DNA of 36,023 bases. Origin: an uncultured Candidatus Nemicrothrix sp. (GTDB lineage: Bacteria > Actinomycetota > Acidimicrobiia > Acidimicrobiales > Acidimicrobilacustridaceae). This document shows positions 1-7,035 of the stretch, piece after piece (the first letter of the stretch is position 1; every line of letters starts with the position of its first letter). The translations under genes were made by a program, and so were the position numbers. The notes beneath the pieces were generated by a model. It was not told the origin of the DNA. It searched no databases and saw only the letters and a program-made list of their open reading frames with translations. The DNA lies in the NCBI GenBank assembly GCA_903867185.1, contig CAIPQK010000216.1, positions 1-36,023 of the forward strand. Reading direction: 5' to 3'.

Positions 1-1568
1 ACGCGATCGTTTCGGCGTCTTCGAATGGTGGATTTTCGTTACGACTCGGCGATGTCTTGCGCTTCGGGACTGGACCATTCGGAACGGGAATCGTCGGTTG
101 GTTCCTTCTTGTCACTGCGCTGTTGCCATTGCTGATCGGGCGTCGTTGGCGACTTACGTGGGCAGTTCGCGGATGGGTGCTTGCGATTGTTGGATTCGGA
201 CTGGCGTGGGCTTTCGGCCAAGGCTGGTTGACCTCGGTTCTGCCGGCGCCGTCCATGCTTCTCGTTCCATCCGCGATCGGTATTGCTCTCGCCGCTGGTC
301 TCGGGATGGCTGCGTTTGAGATTGACCTTCCCGACTATCACTTCGGATGGCGACAGATCGTTTCACTCTTTGCGGCGCTGGCGTTCGTTGGTGCACTCGG
401 GCCCGCATTGCTTTCATCATTCTCCGGTCGTTGGGATCTACCGCGCGGCGATTTCAATCGCTCTCTTTCATTTCTTGGTGATGGCACGACCGACGGGTCA
501 TATCGAGTTCTTTGGCTCGGAGATGCGTCAGCGCTTCCACTCAAAGGCTGGAATCTAGATGCTCCGGCAGTTGACAATCTTGGACCGAACCGAACACTTG
601 CGTTTGCGACGACTATCGCCGGAACGCCGACAATCGCCGAACAATGGTCAGGCTCCGATTCTGGGGCGACAAGTAATCTTCAGCGCGCATTACAAACGGC
701 CTCGAATGGTGGAACTGCTCGACTGGGGGCGCTGTTGTCGCCAATGGCTGTCCGCTACGTGGTCGTTACGGTTGCGCCTGCTCCAGACCCATATGCGCGT
801 TCACGTGCATCCGTTCCTGCCGACTTACTTTCGGTGCTTGATGCGCAACTAGACCTTGCATCAATCACGGTAAACCCAGGCGTGCGTGTGTATCGAAACT
901 CGGCGTGGGCACCTGGCGTTGCGCTGCTACCGAGTGGTTCACAGCTTCCAGACGGCGGAACTTCGCTTGCCGAGCGAACTGATCGCGCACTGCAAAAATC
1001 GACGGCTGTCTTGACCGACTCTGCTCCATATGCCGAAGCGAAGGGTGATCTTCCGGGGCCAGGTGAAATCTATGTCGCTTCAGCAGGAGATGACTGGTCG
1101 CTCAAGGTGAATGGGAAATCGCTCGAGCGCTCGTCAGCGTTTGGATGGTCGAATTCATTCGCTGCCGACAGCGGGGGAGCCGCCACGCTTTCGTTCCAGA
1201 CGCCGGTGACTCGGTGGTTGCTTCTCGTCGGACAGGCATGTTTGTGGATCCTTGTCATCGTGTATCTCTTGCGGGTCCGTGTTCGAGAAGATGAGCGCAC
1301 AGATCTTCTGATGGTTGAAATCGTTCAGGTGCCTGAAGATGCGCCCGAAGAGTTCGCCAAGGAACACGAGCGGCCCGAAGGTCCAGATGTGCTCGACCGA
1401 ATTCTCATCGATACTGGCATCATTGATGCTCTTGATGTTGTTGCTGTGCAGGAACCTTCGAATATCGAGGGAGCGACAGCAACCCAACCACCGGAAATGT
1501 CTGCTGCAACAGACGTCGATCAGGATGTTTCCAATCGACGCCGTGGACGCCGGAGGCGATCGAAGTGA
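1..1568 (+). CDS. Large membrane family-2 glycosyltransferase, C-terminal part (5' truncated)
   Basis: The reading frame is open from the first base of the window, so the gene begins upstream and its catalytic GT2 domain is not visible. What is seen is about 520 residues. Four hydrophobic segments come first (around GIVGWFLLVTALLPLLIG, WVLAIVGFGLAWAFG, VPSAIGIALAAGLGMAAF and IVSLFAALAFVGALGPALL), then a polar extracytoplasmic stretch of roughly 270 residues. One more membrane helix follows (WLLLVGQACLWILVIVYLL), then an acidic cytoplasmic tail ending in RRRGRRRRSK. Known context: actinobacteria carry ~1000-residue GT2 membrane proteins directly before a DUF5719 gene, as here. The GT2 assignment therefore rests on context and architecture, not on visible catalytic residues. 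The stop overlaps the DUF5719 start, implying co-translation. A role in envelope glycan synthesis is inferred. Confidence 0.65.
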   Translation, partial: AIVSASSNGGFSLRLGDVLRFGTGPFGTGIVGWFLLVTALLPLLIGRRWRLTWAVRGWVLAIVGFGLAWAFGQGWLTSVLPAPSMLLVPSAIGIALAAGLGMAAFEIDLPDYHFGWRQIVSLFAALAFVGALGPALLSSFSGRWDLPRGDFNRSLSFLGDGTTDGSYRVLWLGDASALPLKGWNLDAPAVDNLGPNRTLAFATTIAGTPTIAEQWSGSDSGATSNLQRALQTASNGGTARLGALLSPMAVRYVVVTVAPAPDPYARSRASVPADLLSVLDAQLDLASITVNPGVRVYRNSAWAPGVALLPSGSQLPDGGTSLAERTDRALQKSTAVLTDSAPYAEAKGDLPGPGEIYVASAGDDWSLKVNGKSLERSSAFGWSNSFAADSGGAATLSFQTPVTRWLLLVGQACLWILVIVYLLRVRVREDERTDLLMVEIVQVPEDAPEEFAKEHERPEGPDVLDRILIDTGIIDALDVVAVQEPSNIEGATATQPPEMSAATDVDQDVSNRRRGRRRRSK

Positions 1569-3190
1569 AGCGCGTGTGGCGACTGCCAATCCTGATACTT
1601 CTTGCTGCGCTTTTGGCAACTGCGATGGTGGCGCAAGACAGCACCAGCGACGGGAATCGACCCAATGTGCGCCTCAACGAGATGGTTCCAACTGCGTCTG
1701 CTGATGATGCGCTTAGTTCCACCTGGTACTGCGCAGCGGGAACATCTACCGGTGTCGTGACTGGTGAGTCTGCAGGGTTTGCAGAACAGACTCTGACGAT
1801 TTCAAACGCATCTTCGAATGATGCAAGCGGATCGGTGACCGCGTACACCGAAAGCGGCACCACTGGGGTGAAGTCAGTGACCGTGGGAGCTCATGGTCAG
1901 ACAACGCTGCGGGTCAGCGACATTTTGAAGGCAGCGTGGGCGTCAGCGCTTGTTGAAGTTTCTGGCGGCGGAATCACCGTCACCCATGAACTTCTTGGGC
2001 CCGCCGGAAGATCGATAAGTGCATGTGCTTCGAGTCCGGGTGACAACTGGTATTTCCCTTCGGGCACGACTCGAGCCGGAACCCGTAACCTGCTGGCGCT
2101 GTTCAATCCGTTCCCGGGTGAAGCAACAGTTGACATCTCGTTCGATACCGAAGATGGTGCCCGAACGCCACAGCAGCTCCAAGGAATGGTTGTTCCAGGA
2201 GGGCGGGTCGTCAAGGTTGATGTCGGCGCAATCGTGACGCTTCGAGAACGAGTCTCCACCACGGTCCACGTTCGTATCGGCCGGGTGATCGCCGAACAGA
2301 TTCAAACGAGTGACGGGCGAACGAACACTGAGCAAGGCCTGACAGCAGTGCTCGGAGCATCGACAGTTGCGCCAATCTGGACCTTTCCAGTGGCGACTGC
2401 AGCATCGACGTCTGCACGCGAGGTTGTGTCGTTGATGAATATGAGTGACTCTGACACCGAGGTGCAAGTTCAGGTCCAACTCGACGATCCAAGATCAAAT
2501 GGCACTGTCGAACCATTTGTCGTCCAAGTCGCGTCGCATCGTTCGGCACAAATCGATCTTGGATCGGATCCTCGGATCCCTAAAACAGTTGGACGGTGGC
2601 TGATTGTGCGGTCGTCTGATGGCGCGGCAATTGTTGCCGAGCGATCAATCGGCACCGTTCGCGGCGCGGCTGGTGGAGGGTTTGCATTCACAATGGGTGT
2701 CCCCCTCGCTGCGACTACATGGCTCGGCACAGTTGCAGCAACAAGTGAGGTTTCTGCGACGCTCATTTCTGTGGCGAACCCTTCTGGGACGGAAACCGCG
2801 ACAGTGACGATCTCAGTACACTCCAAACGTTCCGTTGTTGCTAGTGCGGCAGCTACATCGATTCGCATCGCTCCTGGGCAGCGGCTTGTTTTGAATCTGG
2901 CCTCAGCGACTGTTGGTAAGACAGATGCTTCGGTTCAAGTGGAATCTGATCGCCCCGTCGTTGTGGGTCAATGGATGACCACAACGACACCGTTCGAGAT
3001 ACAAACGATTTCTGATTTCCCCGTCTTAGGAACAGAGTCGATACCTGTTGATGTCTTCACTTCTGTTCAAACGGTCGCTGAATCCGCATCGGTTCGTTCC
3101 GACGACACGGTTGCGCCCGAAACAACGACTACGACAGCAGCAGTGACGACCACCGTTGCGGCTAGTGCGACAACCACCACACGTCGTTAA
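1565..3190 (+). CDS. DUF5719 family exported protein
   Basis: This 541-residue protein begins with a signal/anchor (KRVWRLPILILLAALLATAMVAQ). The long remainder is rich in Ser, Thr, Val and Gly with alternating beta-strand character and two broadly similar halves, and it ends in a Thr-rich tail (TTTTTAAVTTTVAAS) like a wall-spanning linker. The size, the signal and the position after a giant membrane GT2 match the actinobacterial DUF5719 family, whose function is unknown. The GTG start overlaps the upstream stop codon and is preceded by GGAGG at 1552-1556 with an 8-nt spacer. It is probably an envelope partner of the glycosyltransferase; that is inference from co-transcription. No catalytic motif is visible. 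Confidence 0.7.
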   Translation: MKRVWRLPILILLAALLATAMVAQDSTSDGNRPNVRLNEMVPTASADDALSSTWYCAAGTSTGVVTGESAGFAEQTLTISNASSNDASGSVTAYTESGTTGVKSVTVGAHGQTTLRVSDILKAAWASALVEVSGGGITVTHELLGPAGRSISACASSPGDNWYFPSGTTRAGTRNLLALFNPFPGEATVDISFDTEDGARTPQQLQGMVVPGGRVVKVDVGAIVTLRERVSTTVHVRIGRVIAEQIQTSDGRTNTEQGLTAVLGASTVAPIWTFPVATAASTSAREVVSLMNMSDSDTEVQVQVQLDDPRSNGTVEPFVVQVASHRSAQIDLGSDPRIPKTVGRWLIVRSSDGAAIVAERSIGTVRGAAGGGFAFTMGVPLAATTWLGTVAATSEVSATLISVANPSGTETATVTISVHSKRSVVASAAATSIRIAPGQRLVLNLASATVGKTDASVQVESDRPVVVGQWMTTTTPFEIQTISDFPVLGTESIPVDVFTSVQTVAESASVRSDDTVAPETTTTTAAVTTTVAASATTTTRR

Positions 3191-3192
3191 CG

Positions 3193-3648
3193 ATGGAACG
3201 GTTACTCATCGCCGCAGCGCTGGTTGGTCTTGCTGTGGTTGTGGCAGTTTTCCTGCAACGCAGAAAGCCAGCGCCACCAGCCGACACGGAATGGAACATC
3301 CCGGTTCAACTCGATCGGCGCGACTTCTTGCGTCCCGAGGCGCCATGGCTAGTGGCGGTGTTCACGTCGTCTACCTGTGATGCCTGTTCGGGCGTCTGGT
3401 CAAAAGCTGTACATCTCGACGCTGGTTCTGACGGACCGGTCTGCGTTCAGGAGCTTGAGGCTGTTGCCGATGCGGACATACATCGTCGTTACGGGATCGA
3501 TGCGGTGCCTCTCGTACTTATCGCCGACGCAGACGGCGTGGTGCAACGTCATTTCCTGGGACCAGTAACGGCAACAGACTTATGGGCGGCCGTGGCTGAG
3601 GTACGAGTTCCGGGTTCAACACCGGGTCCGTGCGAGACCCACGACTGA
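3193..3648 (+). CDS. Membrane-anchored thioredoxin-like protein
   Basis: This is a 151-residue protein. An N-terminal hydrophobic helix (LLIAAALVGLAVVVAVFLQ) is followed by a basic RRKP stop-transfer. The thioredoxin fold then shows a strand WLVAVFTSSTCDAC with a CxxC active site (Cys-Asp-Ala-Cys) and a later cis-proline segment YGIDAVPLVLI. The fold places the redox site just after the first strand, as in thioredoxins and TlpA/DsbE-like proteins. Whether the domain faces inside or outside is not certain from sequence; the short N-terminus before the helix with basic residues after it leaves topology ambiguous. It starts 2 nt after the DUF5719 stop, so it is part of the same transcription unit. 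Substrate unknown. Confidence 0.75.
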   Translation: MERLLIAAALVGLAVVVAVFLQRRKPAPPADTEWNIPVQLDRRDFLRPEAPWLVAVFTSSTCDACSGVWSKAVHLDAGSDGPVCVQELEAVADADIHRRYGIDAVPLVLIADADGVVQRHFLGPVTATDLWAAVAEVRVPGSTPGPCETHD

Positions 3649-3649
3649 G

Positions 3650-5623
3650 TTAGTTCTCAGCCTCTGCGTCAGCCTCGAGGGCGATGTCAGCGGGAGCAGA
3701 GTCCTCGATGCCCTTCGGTGACGTAGGTACAGAAGTTCCGTTGTGTGGATTCGCCGAGGTTGAGCCCGCACGGGCTAACTCAAGTAGGCGCGAAACTTCA
3801 GTACCGTCGATCGTTTCGTGTTCGAGGAGTGCACGCGCAACAAGATCGAGGCCATTGCGATTTTCGGTCAGGACCGTGCGGCAACTTTCCTGGGCTTGCC
3901 GCAAGATGCGTTCGACTTCTTCGTCGATGACACGAGCGGTGTCATCGGAGTAGTCCCGCGTATGCATGAGGTCCTCGCCAAGGAAAACTTGACCCTGAGA
4001 GCCCCATGCCATTGGGCCAACACGAGTGCTCATGCCCCATTCTCGGACCATCTTGCGGGCGAGTTCGGTTGCGCCGACAAGATCGTTATTCGCGCCGGTA
4101 GAGACGACATCGAAGACGAGTTGTTCTGCCATGCGCCCGCCCATTCGCACGATCAACATGTCCTGGATGTAGTCCTGTCGGTAAATGTGGCGTTCTTCGA
4201 TCGGCAACTGCATCGTGACGCCGAGGGCCATGCCTGACGGGATGATTGTCACCTTGTGTAACGGATCGGCAGTGGGTAAGACGGCAGCACAAACGGCGTG
4301 ACCGGCCTCGTGGTAGGCGATCGCTTCCTTTTCAAGATCGGAAAGCGCCATGGAATCGCGACGCTGGCCCATAAGGATTCGGTCGCGTGCTTCTTCGAAG
4401 TTCCGCCGATGAATTTCAGTGGATCCTTCACGTACAGCGAAGAGCGCCGCTTCATTTACGAGGTTGGCAAGATCTGCACCACTCATACCGGGAGTTCCAC
4501 GCGCTACAAGATCAAGATCGACATCGGCGTCGACACGCTTGTGTCGGATATGCACATCAAGAATCTGGCGACGGTCTTCAAGTTCGGGCAGCGGAACAAC
4601 GACTTGGCGGTCGAATCGGCCCGGACGAAGCAGCGCGGGATCGAGGATGTCGGGGCGGTTCGTTGCCGCAATCATGACAATCCCGGTTGTGACTTCGAAT
4701 CCGTCCATCTCGGACAGCATCTGGTTAAGCGTTTGCTCGCGTTCGTCGTGACCGCCGCCTAAGCCGGCACCGCGCTTACGCCCAATCGAATCGATTTCGT
4801 CGACGAAGATGATGGCTCGGCCCATCTTTCGGGCGCTGTTGAACAAATCGCGAACGCGACTCGCGCCTACGCCGACGAACATCTCCATAAAATCAGAACC
4901 AGTGACGGACAGGAATGGCACTCCGGCCTCGCCTGCGACTGCGCGAGCGATGAGGGTCTTGCCTGTACCCGGAGGCCCAACGAGCAGAATTCCCTTTGGA
5001 ATACGCGCTCCGATTTCGGCGAATCGCTCGGGGTGTTTGAGGAAATCGATGACTTCGGTGACGTCCTGCTTGACACCTTCGTAACCAGCGACATCAGCAA
5101 ATGTGGTCGCGGGTCGTTCCGATGAATAGGTCTTTGCCTTGCTCTTCCCGATGGACATGATTCCGCCCATCTGGCCTGAGGCGCGGCGTTGCATCCAAAC
5201 GAAGAATCCGATGAGTAGTGCTACGGGCAGAAGCAGCGGGATAAGAGTGCTCCAGATGCTGCTCGTCGGCGACGAGTACTCGACACCCTTTTGGGTAAAG
5301 AGCGCTTGGTCGGCATCGGTTGGTTTGATTGGCCCAGTTGTAGAGAATTGCGAACCATCGTTAAGCGTTCCGGAGATGTGTCCGTTTGCATTATCGAATG
5401 TTGCCTTCTTGACGTCATTTCCGTTGAGGTCATCGATGAACTGTCCGTAGGAAATCTGGGTGCTTGGTGTGGACGAGGCGAGAAATTGCAGCCCGATGGC
5501 TCCGGCGATGACCGCCAGCAGCACGAAGATCGTCCAGCGTGGCCATCCGTGGTCGCCCCCGAATCGGTTGCCTTTTCCGTTTTCGCCGGGACCGGACGCG
5601 GGAGGGGGAGTGTCGGGACTCAT
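3650..5623 (-). CDS. ftsH: ATP-dependent zinc metalloprotease FtsH
   Basis: This 657-residue membrane AAA+ protease degrades misfolded or regulatory membrane and cytosolic proteins. Domain order: Pro/Gly-rich N-terminus, TM1 at ~28-50 ([20 protein letters not shown]), periplasmic domain, TM2 at ~124-146, AAA module with Walker A GPPGTGKT (~216-223), Walker B IIFVDEID (~271-278) and an SRH arginine finger region RPGRFDRQ. The peptidase domain carries HEAGH (~438-442), and the third metal ligand is likely the Asp in [11 protein letters not shown]. The length is typical. The start is fixed by a TAGGCT box 7 nt upstream, predicting a leaderless mRNA. The C-terminal tail is acidic. The stop codon lies one base from the stop of the convergent thioredoxin-like gene. 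Confidence 0.98.
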   Translation of the reverse strand: MSPDTPPPASGPGENGKGNRFGGDHGWPRWTIFVLLAVIAGAIGLQFLASSTPSTQISYGQFIDDLNGNDVKKATFDNANGHISGTLNDGSQFSTTGPIKPTDADQALFTQKGVEYSSPTSSIWSTLIPLLLPVALLIGFFVWMQRRASGQMGGIMSIGKSKAKTYSSERPATTFADVAGYEGVKQDVTEVIDFLKHPERFAEIGARIPKGILLVGPPGTGKTLIARAVAGEAGVPFLSVTGSDFMEMFVGVGASRVRDLFNSARKMGRAIIFVDEIDSIGRKRGAGLGGGHDEREQTLNQMLSEMDGFEVTTGIVMIAATNRPDILDPALLRPGRFDRQVVVPLPELEDRRQILDVHIRHKRVDADVDLDLVARGTPGMSGADLANLVNEAALFAVREGSTEIHRRNFEEARDRILMGQRRDSMALSDLEKEAIAYHEAGHAVCAAVLPTADPLHKVTIIPSGMALGVTMQLPIEERHIYRQDYIQDMLIVRMGGRMAEQLVFDVVSTGANNDLVGATELARKMVREWGMSTRVGPMAWGSQGQVFLGEDLMHTRDYSDDTARVIDEEVERILRQAQESCRTVLTENRNGLDLVARALLEHETIDGTEVSRLLELARAGSTSANPHNGTSVPTSPKGIEDSAPADIALEADAEAEN

Positions 5624-5630
5624 GGCTGGC

Positions 5631-5636
5631 AGCCTA
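5631..5636 (-). promoter_or_regulatory. Putative -10 box TAGGCT of ftsH (leaderless)
   Basis: On the minus strand TAGGCT ends 7 nt before the ftsH ATG. This fits the actinobacterial TANNNT consensus with transcription starting at the start codon. No clear -35 is visible. Confidence 0.6.
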
Positions 5637-5680
5637 GAGGCCGGTTAGGGAAATCCCGATCGCGCCCAGAGTCCGCTGAA

Positions 5681-5911
5681 TTATGGGGCGGTGAGATGAC
5701 CAGCAAGCGATGCGGGCCCACGGCGACGATCAACGAGTGTCCAGCCGTTCGGCACCGTCATCGAATCGGCATGTCGACGACAGACGTCGTAGTTCGCCGG
5801 ATGGGCCTCGTCGGCGAGGACATCGAGGAAGACGATTTGATCGCCGTAGTTATATTCAAATGTGGCCGTTGCCGGAGAGCCGCACCCCGGTCGGGCGCAC
5901 GAACGTGACAT
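5681..5911 (-). CDS. DUF3499 family small zinc-binding-like protein
   Basis: This is a 76-residue protein with CARPGC near the N-terminus and a distal VCRRHAD. The spacing resembles a small zinc ribbon (Cys-x4-Cys ... Cys-x2-His). The aromatic and hydrophobic core (TATFEYNYGDQIVFL) and the C-terminal VPNGWTLV match the actinobacterial DUF3499 family, which in mycobacteria lies beside manB and whiB2. Function is unknown. The start is supported by TAGCGT exactly 6 nt upstream. ftsH follows on the same strand but has its own promoter. The gene is divergent from the CPBP protease across a 62-bp gap. Confidence 0.8.
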   Translation of the reverse strand: MSRSCARPGCGSPATATFEYNYGDQIVFLDVLADEAHPANYDVCRRHADSMTVPNGWTLVDRRRGPASLAGHLTAP

Positions 5912-5917
5912 GTGTGA

Positions 5918-5923
5918 ACGCTA
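5918..5923 (-). promoter_or_regulatory. Putative -10 box TAGCGT of the DUF3499 gene (leaderless)
   Basis: TAGCGT on the minus strand is followed by 6 nt and then the ATG, the same hexamer and spacing as before the M3 peptidase gene. Confidence 0.6.
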
Positions 5924-5960
5924 TCGCCAGCAACCGTTCAACTTGTGGACCTCTGGCCGG

Positions 5961-5966
5961 TAGCCT
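5961..5966 (+). promoter_or_regulatory. Putative -10 box TAGCCT of the CPBP protease gene (leaderless)
   Basis: TAGCCT is followed by 7 nt and then the GTG at 5974. It helps choose that start over longer in-frame extensions that would run antisense through the DUF3499 gene. Confidence 0.55.
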
Positions 5967-5973
5967 CGCCGCC

Positions 5974-6987
5974 GTGGCCAAGCCTCGGAACAGTGCAGAC
6001 AATTTTTCAGAACCGAAACGGCCGGCACCGTCGTCGCGCACGAACGGACCAAATGGAGGGGTGCGAACCCCCAAAGGCAAACTCCCCATCGCTGCCCAGT
6101 CTCCAAAACGTTCGCGACGATTTCTCGGTGGTAGCTCTCCGGCAGTTGAGAGTCCTGTTTCGACGACGAATTCGGCTGATGATGCTGGCGACGTAACGGC
6201 TGATGCCCTCAGAAAAAAGAAGTATGCCTATGGGGCGGGCGCGCTGATCATCATTTTCCTTGGTGCGCAGCTCGTTTCTTCACTGGTGTACGCGCTCGTG
6301 CAGTCACGGACCACATACGACTTCACGACTCCGGCGGGTGTCGGAGCAGCGGTAGGGCAGGCCAGTGGTCAGTTTGCTGCCGGGCAAATGTTCTCAATCG
6401 CGGTACCGCCTCCGCTCTGGCTGACGGCGCTTATGCAGATTCCTTTGTGGCTTGGCCTTGGTGGGGCTCCAATTTGGTTCGCCATTAAAAAGGGCAAGGG
6501 TGTGGTTGCTGACCTTGGTCTTCGGATGAAGCTCGTTGACGCTCCGATCGGTTTGGCGGTTGGCGTTGCCTGTCAGCTGATCCTGGTGCCACTCGTCTAT
6601 CTGGCATTGCGACCGATCTTGGGTGTCAAAGATGTCTCCGCGGCAGCGCGTGAACTCACCGATCGAGCGACTGATCCGTTGTCGATTGTTCTGGTGTTCC
6701 TGATTGTCGGAATCGGCGCACCAATCGCTGAGGAGATTTACTTCCGTGGCATGGCGCAGCGCATCTTCGGACGCCGCCTCGGTAAATGGGCTGCGATCCT
6801 TGCTGCAGCAGCGTTCTTTGCCGCGACACATCTGCAGCCGTTGCAGTTCCCCGCTCTGTTGTTGTTCGGCGTGGTGCTCGGATTTATGGCGTGGCGCAGT
6901 GGCCGCCTTGGGCCGTCAATCTGGGCACACGTTGGTTTTAACGTGGTTGCCGCCACCGGTCTTCTTTTTCATATCGGCCCATCGTGA
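5974..6987 (+). CDS. CPBP family intramembrane metalloprotease (CAAX/ABI type)
   Basis: From the GTG at 5974 this is a 337-residue protein. A long basic, Pro/Ser-rich cytoplasmic N-terminus (~75 residues) is followed by several membrane helices. The C-terminal half carries the three CPBP/ABI motifs: EEIYFRG (Glu-Glu-x3-Arg) after PIA, a histidine in THLQPLQFP, and HVGFNVVA with His and Asn. These line the intramembrane active site in the Rce1-like family; substrates of most bacterial members are unknown. The start was chosen because of the -10 box at 5961 and because everything upstream in frame is antisense to DUF3499 and compositionally unlike protein. The gene stands alone before the GT-C gene. 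Confidence 0.88.
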   Translation: MAKPRNSADNFSEPKRPAPSSRTNGPNGGVRTPKGKLPIAAQSPKRSRRFLGGSSPAVESPVSTTNSADDAGDVTADALRKKKYAYGAGALIIIFLGAQLVSSLVYALVQSRTTYDFTTPAGVGAAVGQASGQFAAGQMFSIAVPPPLWLTALMQIPLWLGLGGAPIWFAIKKGKGVVADLGLRMKLVDAPIGLAVGVACQLILVPLVYLALRPILGVKDVSAAARELTDRATDPLSIVLVFLIVGIGAPIAEEIYFRGMAQRIFGRRLGKWAAILAAAAFFAATHLQPLQFPALLLFGVVLGFMAWRSGRLGPSIWAHVGFNVVAATGLLFHIGPS

Positions 6988-7023
6988 GTCAGGTGACAGG
7001 CGAAGGCTTCAGCCGAGTGACAC

Positions 7024-7029
7024 CATGGT
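7024..7029 (+). promoter_or_regulatory. Possible -10 box CATGGT of the GT-C gene
   Basis: CATGGT is followed by 6 nt and then ATG 7036. It deviates from TANNNT at the first base, so support comes mainly from the spacing shared with other genes here. Confidence 0.35.
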
Positions 7030-7035
7030 CTGGTC

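Noticed and set aside
5710-5973. Longer N-terminus of the CPBP protease
   Set aside because: It runs antisense through the DUF3499 gene, is an Arg/Ser/Pro-rich shadow sequence, and lies upstream of the TAGCCT promoter.
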